A stretch of 64,000 nt of DNA. It comes from Tautonia sp040717455 (GTDB taxonomy: Bacteria; Planctomycetota; Planctomycetia; Isosphaerales; Isosphaeraceae). This document shows positions 54,195 to 64,000 of the stretch, piece after piece. The DNA lies in contig NZ_JBFEFH010000009.1 of NCBI RefSeq assembly GCF_040717455.1, positions 1 through 64,000 on the forward strand. The letters are read 5' to 3'. The first letter of the stretch is position 1. The number at the start of each line of letters is the position of its first letter. The translations under genes and the position numbers were made by a program. The notes beneath the pieces were generated by a model. That model did no database searches. It was not told the DNA's origin and saw only the letters and a program-made list of their open reading frames with translations.

Positions 54195-56027
54195 ATGAGT
54201 TCGTTTCAGTGGGGGAGGCGGGGCGTCGCCTCCCCCCGACCGCTGGTGATGCTTGCGATCGCGGTCATTGCTGCGTTGGGTCCCGGCTGCAGCGGGGAGA
54301 CCGAGGCACTGCTCGGCGCGCCGGGCGGTCAGGCGGCCGGCGCGGGGGCGAATCCGGAGCCGAAACCGAAGCCGGACTTCGGGCCCTGGTTCGTCGACCG
54401 GGCCGCCGCGTTCGGCCTGGACGTGGCGCCGCGCAGCGGTGACCCGCGGAAGCGTTGCGTCCTGGATTCGATCGGGACGGGCGTCGCCCTGTTCGATTTC
54501 GACCGGGACGGCGACCTCGATCTGTTCGTGGCCGGCGGCAGTGAGATTCGAGGCGATGAGGTGCGAGCGGCCGGCGGCCCCTGGCTGTTCCGCAACGACG
54601 GCCCCGGTCGATGGACCGACACGACCGCATCGTCCGGCCTCCGTCACACGGGGTGGGCCCAGGGTGTGGCCGTCGCGGATTACGACGCCGATGGCTTCCC
54701 GGACCTGATCGTCGTCCAGCACGGCCCCGACACCCTCTGGCGAAACCGGGGGGACGGCACGTTCGAAGACGCGACCCGAAGCGCGGGCATCGACGACCCG
54801 AACTGGGGCGTGTCGGCCACCTGGGGAGACGTGGACGGGGATGGTTGGGTCGATCTCTATGTGACGAATTATCTGGAGGTTGATCCGTTCGACCCCCCTC
54901 CCCTGTACGATTACCTGCCCGGCGTGCCCGTCTTCCAGGGGCCCGCGACCCTGCCGGGCCAGACCGACCGCCTCTGGCGGAATCGGGGGGACGGCACGTT
55001 CGAGGACCGGACCGAGCCGGCCGGGCTGTTGCGGGCGCCGAACAAGGGGATGTCGGCCCTGCTGGTCGACCTGGACGAAGACGGGCTGCTCGACCTGTAT
55101 GTGACCAACGACACCCACGCCAACGAACTGTTCCGGGGGCTGGGCGAGGGGCGGTTCGAGGAGATTGGCGTCCCGGCGGGCGTGGCGTGCAACATGTATG
55201 GGATTGCCGAGGGGAGCATGGCCGTGGACGTGGCCGACCTCGACGGCGACGGGCGGCTGGACCTGGCCGTGAGCAACTTCCGCCAGGAAGGGAGCCGCGT
55301 GTACGGCAACCTCGGCGACCATTCATATGCCGACCTTTCCGGCAACTTCTCGCTCTGGGGGCCGACCGGAGGCTTCGTCGGCTGGGGCCTGGTGCTGGCC
55401 GACTTCGACGCCGACGGCTGGCCCGACCTGTTCCAGGCCAACGGCCACGTCTACCCGAACGTGCCCGATGCCCACTACGATCAGCCCGTGGCCTTCCTGC
55501 GCAATCGCGAGGGCCGCTTGATGGAGGAGGTCACGGCGAGGTGGGGGCCCGCGCTGGACTCCGTGCGGTCGGGCCGGGCGGTCGCCGTCGGCGACCTCGA
55601 CGACGACGGCGACCTCGACCTCGTGGTCTCGACCATCGACGGACCCTTGCGCGTGCTGGTCAACGAGGGGAGGCCCGAGGGATCGGCCGTGACGATCCGG
55701 CTGGTCGGCCGATGGCCGAACCTGGAGGCGATCGGCGCCCTCGTGGAGCTGGAGGCCGCGGGCCGGACCTTCAAGGGCGCGGTGCGTCGAGGGGGGAGCA
55801 TCCTGGCCGCGTCGGACGTCCGGCTCCACTTCGGGCTCGGCGATGCCGAGGCGATCGAGGCGATTCGGGTGCGATGGCCCGACGGCTCGGAATCCCACTT
55901 CGAGGACCTTGATGTCGACACGACTTTGACCCTCTCGCAGGACGGCTCGACCGTAGGAAGTCGGCCGTACCGACGTCCGGCCGATGGGCCCGACTCCCGA
56001 TCCCGTTCCGAAGGCGAATTGCGATGA
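54195..56027 (+). CDS. CRTAC family lipoprotein (VCBS/FG-GAP and ASPIC/UnbV)
   Basis: A 610-residue secreted protein. A signal ending AALGPGCSG makes it a probable lipoprotein. The body is a beta-propeller of FG-GAP/VCBS repeats with seven calcium-type DxDxDG loops (DFDRDGDLDLF, DYDADGFPDLI, DVDGDGWVDLY and so on). The C-terminus is an ASPIC/UnbV domain (VTIRLVGRWPNLEAIGALVE, VRWPDGSESHF). ATG 54195 is used because it begins the leader; an upstream GTG adds four codons. It ends as ATGA with the DUF3179 gene, so the two are coupled. Such proteins are thought to act at the cell surface. Confidence 0.88.
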   Translation: MSSFQWGRRGVASPRPLVMLAIAVIAALGPGCSGETEALLGAPGGQAAGAGANPEPKPKPDFGPWFVDRAAAFGLDVAPRSGDPRKRCVLDSIGTGVALFDFDRDGDLDLFVAGGSEIRGDEVRAAGGPWLFRNDGPGRWTDTTASSGLRHTGWAQGVAVADYDADGFPDLIVVQHGPDTLWRNRGDGTFEDATRSAGIDDPNWGVSATWGDVDGDGWVDLYVTNYLEVDPFDPPPLYDYLPGVPVFQGPATLPGQTDRLWRNRGDGTFEDRTEPAGLLRAPNKGMSALLVDLDEDGLLDLYVTNDTHANELFRGLGEGRFEEIGVPAGVACNMYGIAEGSMAVDVADLDGDGRLDLAVSNFRQEGSRVYGNLGDHSYADLSGNFSLWGPTGGFVGWGLVLADFDADGWPDLFQANGHVYPNVPDAHYDQPVAFLRNREGRLMEEVTARWGPALDSVRSGRAVAVGDLDDDGDLDLVVSTIDGPLRVLVNEGRPEGSAVTIRLVGRWPNLEAIGALVELEAAGRTFKGAVRRGGSILAASDVRLHFGLGDAEAIEAIRVRWPDGSESHFEDLDVDTTLTLSQDGSTVGSRPYRRPADGPDSRSRSEGELR

Positions 56028-56932
56028 GCGAGCAACCCCACGATCCGCCCCCGACAACCCCCCCCGCCGGGCCGACCCCGACCCCGCCGCCGTCGGCGCC
56101 GCCCCGTTCGTCGTCGTGGCTGCCGCGCGTGCTGGTCGCCGTGGTGCTGATCGGCCTGGGGGGATTCCTGTTCTGGAAACTGGTCGGGGCCGACCTGTAT
56201 GAACAGGTGAAGGAATACCAGATGGCGGTGCAGGATCGCGACCTGTCCGCGCCGGTCGGGTACCTGGGCCTGAATTATCGGAAGGAGTACAATTCTCGCC
56301 CGCCGCAATTCCACCTGGAGGAGGACGGGAAGAAGCTGCTCTGGGCCTCGGTCGGCGACGGCGAAACCCCCGAGCTCTATGACGTGACCGACGCGCAGTT
56401 CGACCCGATGGTCCTTCAAGGCGGTTTCGGCCGCGACTCGATCCCGGGCGTCGATTATCCGATCATCCAGGCACCTGATGGCGAGATTGCCCAGAACATC
56501 GGCGATCGGAACGAGGTGGTGGGCCTGGTGCTCGAATCCGGCCCGCGGGCGTACCCGCTGGGGGTCCTGACGAAGGTCGAGATCATCAACGACGTCGACG
56601 GCGAGACCCCCATCGCGGTCGTCTACGCCCGGGGCCCGGACACGGTGCGCATCTACCGGCGCGACGTCGAAGGCGCGGCGGTGACGCTCGGCACCACCGG
56701 CTACGCGACCGATGAAAAGGTCCCGTTGTTTTATGACCGCAAGACCAAGAGCCTCTGGCTGGAGGAGCCGGACGGCTCGGCCCTGACCTGCGTCAACGGC
56801 GAGTACGTCGGCACCCGGCTCCCCGCGCATAAAAGCCCGGAGCGCCTGACCTGGGGCGAGTGGCGTGGTCAGTATTCGGACACCGACGTGGTGGTCGGGA
56901 ACGACCGATCGCAGCCGATCCCGGAGGAGTGA
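56024..56932 (+). CDS. DUF3179 family membrane-anchored protein, cysteine-less
   Basis: A 302-residue protein: a Pro-rich cytosolic start of about 30 residues, one membrane helix (WLPRVLVAVVLIGLGGFLFW) and a periplasmic domain. The domain matches DUF3179 in VVGLVLESGPRAYPLGVLTK, VEIINDVDGETPIAVVYARG and DRKTKSLWLEEPDGSALTC. Most DUF3179 proteins have a YCPLC motif where this one has VVYARGPDTVRIYR, so the cysteines are lost and any redox or metal role is probably altered. Its start overlaps the CRTAC stop by four bases. A convergent terminator lies just downstream. Confidence 0.85.
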   Translation: MSEQPHDPPPTTPPAGPTPTPPPSAPPRSSSWLPRVLVAVVLIGLGGFLFWKLVGADLYEQVKEYQMAVQDRDLSAPVGYLGLNYRKEYNSRPPQFHLEEDGKKLLWASVGDGETPELYDVTDAQFDPMVLQGGFGRDSIPGVDYPIIQAPDGEIAQNIGDRNEVVGLVLESGPRAYPLGVLTKVEIINDVDGETPIAVVYARGPDTVRIYRRDVEGAAVTLGTTGYATDEKVPLFYDRKTKSLWLEEPDGSALTCVNGEYVGTRLPAHKSPERLTWGEWRGQYSDTDVVVGNDRSQPIPEE

Positions 56933-56983
56933 TCGCTCGGATCGATCCCACCCCGGAAGGGCCATCCGTGGGGCGGAAAACGA

Positions 56984-57019
56984 GGGGACGGGCATCCCGA
57001 CCAGTCGGAGCCCGTCCCC
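56984..57019. terminator. Bidirectional terminator hairpin
   Basis: A 10-bp perfect stem (GGGGACGGGC, 16-base loop, GCCCGTCCCC) in the 109-base gap between convergent genes ending at 56932 and 57042. No U-run on either side. Confidence 0.55.
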
Positions 57020-57041
57020 CGGTTCCGATCGAGGGGCGTGA

Positions 57042-58487
<1,446 letters not shown>

Positions 58488-58626
58488 GGCGCTTCATCCC
58501 GGTTGAGCAGGCCCCCGGGCCCCTCCTGGGCAGGCCCGGCTTCGCCACTCGGGGCACTCCGGCCCCGATCCGGCGACGGGCGGGAGGACCCCGCCCGGTG
58601 GCGCATCATGCGATACACTGTAACCG

Positions 58627-58655
58627 ACTATCGTGCGTGAGAGGCCCCCTGTCAA
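58627..58655 (-). promoter_or_regulatory. Sigma70-like promoter of the NtrC-type regulator
   Basis: On the minus strand TTGACA (58650-58655), a 17-base spacer and GATAGT (58627-58632). It is about 140 bases upstream of the regulator start at 58487 and 31 bases past the stop of the hydrolase gene, so the regulator can be expressed independently. Confidence 0.6.
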
Positions 58656-58686
58656 GACGTTTGACCCCCTTCGCGTGCTCATGCGA

Positions 58687-59733
58687 TCACGCCCGGGGGT
58701 TGCCCAGGTGATGGTCGAGGAACCGGTACGACCGCTCCCGGACGTCGGGCGGGAAGTCGTGCTCGTCATCCGGATACTCGACGACCAGGTGATCGGGGGC
58801 CCCCAGCAGCCCGTAAATCGGCGTCGCCGACGCGATGCAGACGCGGACCCCCTCGACCTCGAAATTGGCGTCCCGCAGCGGGGAATTCGAGAAGAACGGC
58901 CGGGGGGCGAGCGCGCCGATCAGCTCGGGGAAATCGAACGGCATCTTCGCCGGGTCGGTCCCGTACTTCGAGACGATCCGGGGCATGTACCCCTTGTGCG
59001 ACCAGCCGGCGATCTTCCCCTCGTAGTAATACGGGAAGCTGTTGTAGCCGCAGGACGAGACGATCGCCTTCACCCGGTCGTCGAAGACGGCCAGGAAGAT
59101 CGAATTGTGCCCGCCGAGCGAGTGGCCGATGGCGCCGATGCGGTCGGCGGCGACCTCGGGGCGGCTCGCCAGCAGGTCGATGCCCCGCATATGGTTCCAG
59201 ATCCCCTTCATCGAGGCGCTGGCGTAGCCGAGGGCGTAGGGATCGACCGTGTACTCGCCGAAGTTCGGGTAGTCGGGGGTCAGGACGACGTAGCCCCGCT
59301 CGGCCAACTCCTTGGCCGACGATCGGTTGGGCCGGGCCTCGACCCCGACCGGCTCGTCCTTGCCCGACCGGACGGTCTGGTGCAGGCAGATCATGGCCGG
59401 GAAGCCCCCTTCGGGAGGCTCGCCGTCGGGGATGGACAGCCAGGCCGGCACGCGGTCGCCCGGCTCGCTGGCATAGGTGACGTGGATGCGCGTGTAGCCG
59501 TCTTCGGCGACTTCCTCGCCGTACTCGGGGGCGAGGGGGACCCGGCGCTCGCCGCCGGGGAGCGGGCCCATCACCTCCTGGAGGTGGAAGAGGATGTGAG
59601 CCCGGCGCACGTCCCAGTCGCTCGGCGAGTCGACCGGATGCGGATTCCCCTGGCCGTCGAGCACGGTGGTCAGGTCCGTGTGGTCGTCGTAGGTCGGTGC
59701 CTTGAGTGAAGGATCGGTCGTCTGACGGTACAT
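58687..59733 (-). CDS. Alpha/beta hydrolase of the dienelactone/acetyl-xylan esterase type
   Basis: A 348-residue cytosolic hydrolase. The nucleophile elbow is GAIGHSLGGHNSIF (GxSxG), and the acid and base probably come from the C-terminal part, with YPDDEHDFPPDVRERSY supplying the histidine. The N-terminal region (about 1-90) is an extra domain, and LSIPDGEPPEGGFPAMICLH precedes the oxyanion part. Similar planctomycete proteins are annotated as dienelactone hydrolase or acetyl-xylan esterase-like; the substrate is unknown. No signal peptide is seen. Confidence 0.83.
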   Translation of the reverse strand: MYRQTTDPSLKAPTYDDHTDLTTVLDGQGNPHPVDSPSDWDVRRAHILFHLQEVMGPLPGGERRVPLAPEYGEEVAEDGYTRIHVTYASEPGDRVPAWLSIPDGEPPEGGFPAMICLHQTVRSGKDEPVGVEARPNRSSAKELAERGYVVLTPDYPNFGEYTVDPYALGYASASMKGIWNHMRGIDLLASRPEVAADRIGAIGHSLGGHNSIFLAVFDDRVKAIVSSCGYNSFPYYYEGKIAGWSHKGYMPRIVSKYGTDPAKMPFDFPELIGALAPRPFFSNSPLRDANFEVEGVRVCIASATPIYGLLGAPDHLVVEYPDDEHDFPPDVRERSYRFLDHHLGNPRA

Positions 59734-60120
59734 CGGGGTGCGGCTCCGGGGACGGGACGCTTAGCTCGGGGCGGGAGGGTTGGGGCCGTTCGTCTCGCCA
59801 TTCCGCGACGGCCTCGGCCGGATGATCGATCTTTGTTGTACGGCCTGACGCGATTCGAGGCAACACGCGATCGGCTCGCCGGGCAGCCGAGGTGATCCGC
59901 CCGCTCCGCCCCGGTGTCGGCCAGGCGACGAGCCGAACGAATTCGGGGTGTGACCTAAGACTATCCTGGGGTCATCCGTTGTCTGATCGAGGGGCGTGGT
60001 ACACTGAGGGCCACGTCCCGGGAGGGGCCGGTTTCTTGCCGGCGCGGTTGATCGAACCGATTGCGATGAGGCATTTGCGGACTCGCAAGGCACGACTGGA
60101 CACGAAGAGGAGCGTCTGCC
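59734..60120. other. Divergent intergenic region
   Basis: About 390 bases between the leftward hydrolase gene and the rightward macroglobulin-like gene. No gene seen. A rightward promoter candidate is at 59979-60005. GAGGAG nine bases before 60121 is the ribosome site for the next gene. Confidence 0.45.
59979..60005 (+). promoter_or_regulatory. Possible extended -10 promoter
   Basis: TTGTCT (59979-59984) and, 15 bases later, TACACT (60000-60005) preceded by TGG, the pattern of an extended -10. About 115 bases upstream of the ATG at 60121. The spacing is short, so this is tentative. Confidence 0.35.
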
Positions 60121-63100
60121 ATGAGGAACTGGCACGGCCGAGCCGCCGTCTCGATGGCCCTGGTGCTGTCGGGGGCCATTGCCGTCTCCGCGCGACAGGG
60201 AGGGGGGAATCCCGACGACACCCCGAACGGAGAGGCGCTCCGGGTGCCGGATGCCCGGCAGGTGATCGAGCCGATCGCGCCCGACCTGCCCGGCGCGGTC
60301 GTCGAACACCTGCAAGAAGGCCAGTACGCCGAGGCCGCCGCCCTGCTCGAGGAATGGGGGGCGGCCGATGACGCCGACGCCGACCGCCGCGCCTATGCGG
60401 CCTGGATCCGAGGGGTGGCGCTCCGCCTCGGCAAGCAGCCGGACCAGGCCCGCGAGGTCCTGACCGCCGCCCTCGACGCCGACCCGGACGGCCGATGGTC
60501 GATCAAGCTCCGCTCCGAACTGGCCGCCACCGAGCTGGCCGCCGATCGCCCCGAGGTGGCCGAGACGCTGGCCCGCGCCCAGGTCGAGACCCTGCTCGAC
60601 CCGGATCGCAAGGACGGCCTGGCCGGCGTGTACGTGGCCTTCGCCGATCGCCTCCTGGAACCCGAGCAGCCCTCCGCCACCCCCGATCCCGAGGCCGCGC
60701 ACGCGCTGCTCGATCAGGCCCGATCGCTGGCCAAGGGGGACGAGCTGCGCGCCCGGATCCGCTTCCGGATGGGCCTGGCCAGCCAGCAAGCCGAGGTCTA
60801 CGGGCGTGCCATCGAGGAATTCCAGGATTACATCGCGACTTTCCCCGAGGGGGACGACCTCGCCCGGGCCCGGTTCCATCTGGGAGAGGCCCAACTCGCC
60901 CTCGGCCAGTTGCTCCCGGCCCGATTGACCTGGACCGACCTGGCCCGCGACCTTGAGGACGACGACGCCGCGAAGGACGTGCGGGCCGACGCGATGTTCC
61001 AGATCGCGCGGACCTACGGCATCCCCCAGCCGCCCGACGACACGAGCCTCGACCTGGGCATCGCCGCCCTGAGGCGCTATCTCGACGCCTTCCCCGACCA
61101 CGAAGAGGCCGTGAAGGCCGCCGCCTGGATCGGCACCTCGGCCCAGTTCCGCGGCCAGAGCCAGCGGGCGCTCGACGCCTTCCGCGCCTTCCTCTCGGAG
61201 GAGGCATTCCGCGTGACGACCGACGCCGCGCGCGACGACCTGGCCGAGCTGCGGATGACCGTCGCCTTCCAGGTGGCCCAGGTCCTCCGCCAGCAGGAAC
61301 GCTTCGCCGAGGCGATCGACGCCTTCCGGGGCTATCTGGCCCAGTACCCCGACGGCCCGCAATCGGCCGACGCCCAGCGCGAGATCGTCAACACCCAGCT
61401 CATGATCGCCAACGATCAATGGCGCAAGGAACAGTTTGACGAGGCCCGGGCCTCGTTCCGCCAGTTCGTCAACCAGTATCCGCTCGATCCGAGGGTGCCC
61501 GAGCTGTTGTGGCAGGTCGGCGAGAGCTTCGCCCAGCAAGAGCGGTTCGACGAGGCGATCGCCGCCTGGGAGACGCTCATCGGCAAGTTCCCCGGCACCG
61601 AGGCGAGCGGCCACGCCCAGTTCCGCATCGGCGAGGTGCTGGAAGTCGAGCGGCAGCAGCCCGAGCAGGCCATCGAGCGCTACAAGCGCGTGGCGGTCGA
61701 GCCGTGGCAGTCGCGGGCCAGGCAACGGATCGTCACCATGGAATCGACCGAGCTGACGGTCGTCACCCCGAGGACCTTCCGGTCGGGCGAGGTGCCGGTG
61801 CTGGAGATCACGACCCGGAACATCGAGACGCTCACCTTCCGCTCGTTCACGCTGAACCCCGAGTCGTACTTCCGCAAGAAGCATGGCCTGAATGGGGTCG
61901 AATCGCTCGACGTGGGCCTGGTCGCCCCCGATGCCGAGTGGACGGCGGAGGTCCCCGACTACACCAACTATGCGCCGATCAAGCACGAGTTCACGCTCGA
62001 TCAGGTCGAGGTCCCGGGCGTCCACGTCATCAAGGTCAGCGACGAGGAGAAGCTCCAGGCGACGACCCTGGTGATCGGCAGCGACCTGGACGCGATCGTC
62101 AAGACCTCGCGCGATCAGATGCTCGTCTTCGTGCAGGACATGGTGAAGGGGTCGGGACGGCCGGGGGCCCGCGTGCTCGTCTCGCAAGGGGGCCAGGTCG
62201 TCGTTGAGGAGACGACCGGCGACGACGGCGTGGTGCTGGCCGATTGGCCGCAGCCGAGGGACCCGGGTGCCCCGCTCTCGTACCTCGTCATCGACGGCCC
62301 GCACGTGGCCGGGACCGGCCTGGGCGTGCCGCAGCAGGTGGCCCGCGGCCTCAGCCCGAGGGCGTTCCTCTACACCGATCGCCCGGCGTATCGGCCCGGC
62401 CAGCAGGTCGAGCTGCGCGGGGTGGTCCGGGAGGTGAAGGACGGCCAGTATGACCACGTGCCGGGGGCGTCCTATCGCCTGGAGGTGGTCGACAGCCGGG
62501 GGCGGCGGATCATCGAGAAGGAGGTGACGCTCTCCGGCTTCGGCACCTTCCACGAGTCGATCCCGATCGATTCCTCGGCCCCGGTCGGCTCGTATCAGGT
62601 CCGGCTCGAACAGCCGGGCAAGAGCAGCTTCTCGGGGGCCTTCCAGGTCCAGGCGTATCAGTTGCGCAAGGTCGACCTCACGATCGACCTGCCTCGCTCG
62701 GTCTACTTCCGCGGCGAGACGGTCGAGGGGAAGGCAATCGCCCGCTACCAGTACGGCACGCCGCTGGCGGGGCGCTCGATCCTGGTGGAATTGCCCGACG
62801 GCCGCACGCTCTCGGGCGAAACGGACGACGACGGCGAATATGAATTTTCGTTCGAGACGACTGGCTTCGGCGAGGAGCAGCCGCTCGTCATCATCGGGCG
62901 GTTGCCCGAGGAAGGGGTGGCCGTCACCGGGTCGGCCATGCTGGCCGTGCGGGCCTTCCGGATCGACCTGACCACCTCGCGCGACGTCTACCTCGACGGC
63001 GAGGCGTTCCCGCTCAACGTCCGCACGATCGACGCCCTCGGCGAGCCGACCGGGGCGGAGCTGGAGCTGGCGATCCTCAAGCGGGTCGGCGAGCGGGGGC

Positions 63101-64000
63101 GGGTGGCCGAGCGTCAGGTCGAGATCAAGGAATTCACGACCGACGAGGCGACCGGGGCCGCCTCGGTCGACCTGGCCATCGACGATTCCGAAGGCGGCTC
63201 GTACGTCCTCCGGGCCTCGGGGACCGACCGCTTCGGCAACCCGATCGTCGCCGAGCGATCCCTCACGATCTCCGGCTCGGAAGACGCCGAGAAGTTGCGC
63301 ATCCTGGCCGATCGCCTCGCCTTCAAGGTGGGCGAGCGGGCCGAGGTCAATGTGTACAACCGATCGGGCACCGGCCCGGCGCTGGTGACCTGGGAGGCCG
63401 ACCGGATCCTCGACTACCGGATCGTCACCCTGAACGACGGGGAAAACACCGTCGCCTGGGACGCGAACGACGCCCAGTTCCCGAACGTCACCCTGGCCGC
63501 GGCCCGCATGGCCGATTCGGCCTTCCACAAGGCGCAGGCCGAGATCACCCTGCAGCGGGATTTGCGCGTGACGGTCGAACCGGCGAAGGATCGGGTCGGG
63601 CCGGGCGAGGACCTGGAGGTCGTCGTCACCGCGACCGACCAGCTCGGCAATCCCGTGAAGGCGGAGCTGTCGCTCGCGCTCGTCGATCGGGCTTTACTGA
63701 GCCTGTTTGAGGACCCTCATCCGCCGATCGGCCCCTTCTTCTACGACCAGGTGCGCACCGGGGCGTTTGCGACCGAGGCGACCAACACCTTCCGCTACGC
63801 CCCGCCGACCGAGCCGATCGCCGACGCCCTGCTCGAAGAACAGCAGCGGCAGGAACTGGCCGCCCTTGCCGATCGCGAGGCCGATGCCGCCCGCTCGCAG
63901 GCAGGCCAGATGATGGGCATGGAAGGTATGGGAGGCATGGGGGGAATGGGAGGCATGCCGGGTGGTCGGGACGGGATGTTCGCCGCCCCGGCCCCTGCAT
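60121..64000 (+). CDS. TPR and alpha-2-macroglobulin-like secreted protein (3' truncated)
   Basis: The reading frame stays open from ATG 60121 to the end of the window, about 1,293 residues, and continues beyond it. A signal peptide (AAVSMALVLSGAIAVSA, cleaved near residue 24) is followed by TPR-type helical repeats (about 50-535, for example AIEEFQDYIATFPEGDDLAR, ALDAFRAFLSEEAF). Then come MG-type beta domains typical of bacterial alpha-2-macroglobulins (LTVVTPRTFRSGEVPVLEIT, FLYTDRPAYRPGQQVELRGV and RSVYFRGETVEGKAIARYQY). The last visible residues include a Met/Gly-rich stretch (MMGMEGMGGMGGMGGMPGG). Such proteins are thought to trap proteases in the periplasm. Whether it has the CxEQ thioester cannot be seen. 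Confidence 0.88.
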   Translation, partial: MRNWHGRAAVSMALVLSGAIAVSARQGGGNPDDTPNGEALRVPDARQVIEPIAPDLPGAVVEHLQEGQYAEAAALLEEWGAADDADADRRAYAAWIRGVALRLGKQPDQAREVLTAALDADPDGRWSIKLRSELAATELAADRPEVAETLARAQVETLLDPDRKDGLAGVYVAFADRLLEPEQPSATPDPEAAHALLDQARSLAKGDELRARIRFRMGLASQQAEVYGRAIEEFQDYIATFPEGDDLARARFHLGEAQLALGQLLPARLTWTDLARDLEDDDAAKDVRADAMFQIARTYGIPQPPDDTSLDLGIAALRRYLDAFPDHEEAVKAAAWIGTSAQFRGQSQRALDAFRAFLSEEAFRVTTDAARDDLAELRMTVAFQVAQVLRQQERFAEAIDAFRGYLAQYPDGPQSADAQREIVNTQLMIANDQWRKEQFDEARASFRQFVNQYPLDPRVPELLWQVGESFAQQERFDEAIAAWETLIGKFPGTEASGHAQFRIGEVLEVERQQPEQAIERYKRVAVEPWQSRARQRIVTMESTELTVVTPRTFRSGEVPVLEITTRNIETLTFRSFTLNPESYFRKKHGLNGVESLDVGLVAPDAEWTAEVPDYTNYAPIKHEFTLDQVEVPGVHVIKVSDEEKLQATTLVIGSDLDAIVKTSRDQMLVFVQDMVKGSGRPGARVLVSQGGQVVVEETTGDDGVVLADWPQPRDPGAPLSYLVIDGPHVAGTGLGVPQQVARGLSPRAFLYTDRPAYRPGQQVELRGVVREVKDGQYDHVPGASYRLEVVDSRGRRIIEKEVTLSGFGTFHESIPIDSSAPVGSYQVRLEQPGKSSFSGAFQVQAYQLRKVDLTIDLPRSVYFRGETVEGKAIARYQYGTPLAGRSILVELPDGRTLSGETDDDGEYEFSFETTGFGEEQPLVIIGRLPEEGVAVTGSAMLAVRAFRIDLTTSRDVYLDGEAFPLNVRTIDALGEPTGAELELAILKRVGERGRVAERQVEIKEFTTDEATGAASVDLAIDDSEGGSYVLRASGTDRFGNPIVAERSLTISGSEDAEKLRILADRLAFKVGERAEVNVYNRSGTGPALVTWEADRILDYRIVTLNDGENTVAWDANDAQFPNVTLAAARMADSAFHKAQAEITLQRDLRVTVEPAKDRVGPGEDLEVVVTATDQLGNPVKAELSLALVDRALLSLFEDPHPPIGPFFYDQVRTGAFATEATNTFRYAPPTEPIADALLEEQQRQELAALADREADAARSQAGQMMGMEGMGGMGGMGGMPGGRDGMFAAPAPA

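Overview
The window looks like chromosome of a planctomycete, most like the Isosphaeraceae (Tautonia/Isosphaera/Singulisphaera type). This rests on family content, not on a marker gene: very GC-rich DNA, three DUF1559 pseudopilin-like proteins with prepilin leaders, an LEPR-XLL secreted subtilase, a PEP-CTERM protein, a CRTAC/ASPIC-UnbV lipoprotein, MJ0042 zinc-finger proteins, Tat-exported Gfo/Idh/MocA oxidoreductases, and many intergenic palindromes. No rRNA, tRNA, CRISPR array, transposase or prophage was recognised.

Layout. (1) 1-9.7 kb: an AT-richer orphan gene, two Gfo/Idh/MocA oxidoreductases around a small membrane protein, a two-subunit molybdenum hydroxylase with a Tat leader on its large subunit, and an AT-richer decayed patch holding a secreted-protein gene interrupted by one in-frame TGA. 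(2) 9.7-18.4 kb: an MJ0042 membrane protein, an SRPBCC protein, a DUF6498 protein, then a rightward run with a 1,129-residue membrane/TPR protein, a FlK-like thioesterase, a DUF427 protein and a zinc-ribbon microprotein. (3) 18.4-26 kb: a 1,601-residue secreted subtilase, a small unknown protein and glutamine-dependent NAD+ synthetase. (4) 26-38 kb, leftward: pheA, DUF4058, a methyltransferase, aroF, tpiA, secG, yicC, gmk, rpoZ, ftsK and a second DUF4058, a housekeeping run linking aromatic amino acid synthesis, glycolysis, secretion, nucleotide/RNA metabolism and chromosome segregation. (5) 38-45.6 kb: dnaK and clpB enclosing four small accessory genes (a paralogous pair of unknown proteins around a SUKH/SMI1 protein and a Uma2 nuclease). 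(6) 45.7-57 kb: a surface-protein region with a secreted Cys/His protein, three DUF1559 proteins, a choice-of-anchor-M/PEP-CTERM protein, a membrane-fused spermidine-synthase-like protein, a 56-residue lipoprotein, a CRTAC lipoprotein and a cysteine-less DUF3179 protein. (7) 57-64 kb: an NtrC-type regulator, an alpha/beta hydrolase and a TPR/alpha-2-macroglobulin-like secreted protein that runs off the window end.

The most interesting leads are the small-gene cluster between dnaK and clpB, the surface-protein block with metal-ligand-rich segments behind a clear sigma70-like promoter, the in-frame TGA gene, and at least four families of dispersed intergenic palindromes or repeats with two or more copies in this window. 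Starts were chosen by family alignment and Shine-Dalgarno spacing and often differ from the longest open frame. All family assignments are from reading the sequence; no database search was run.
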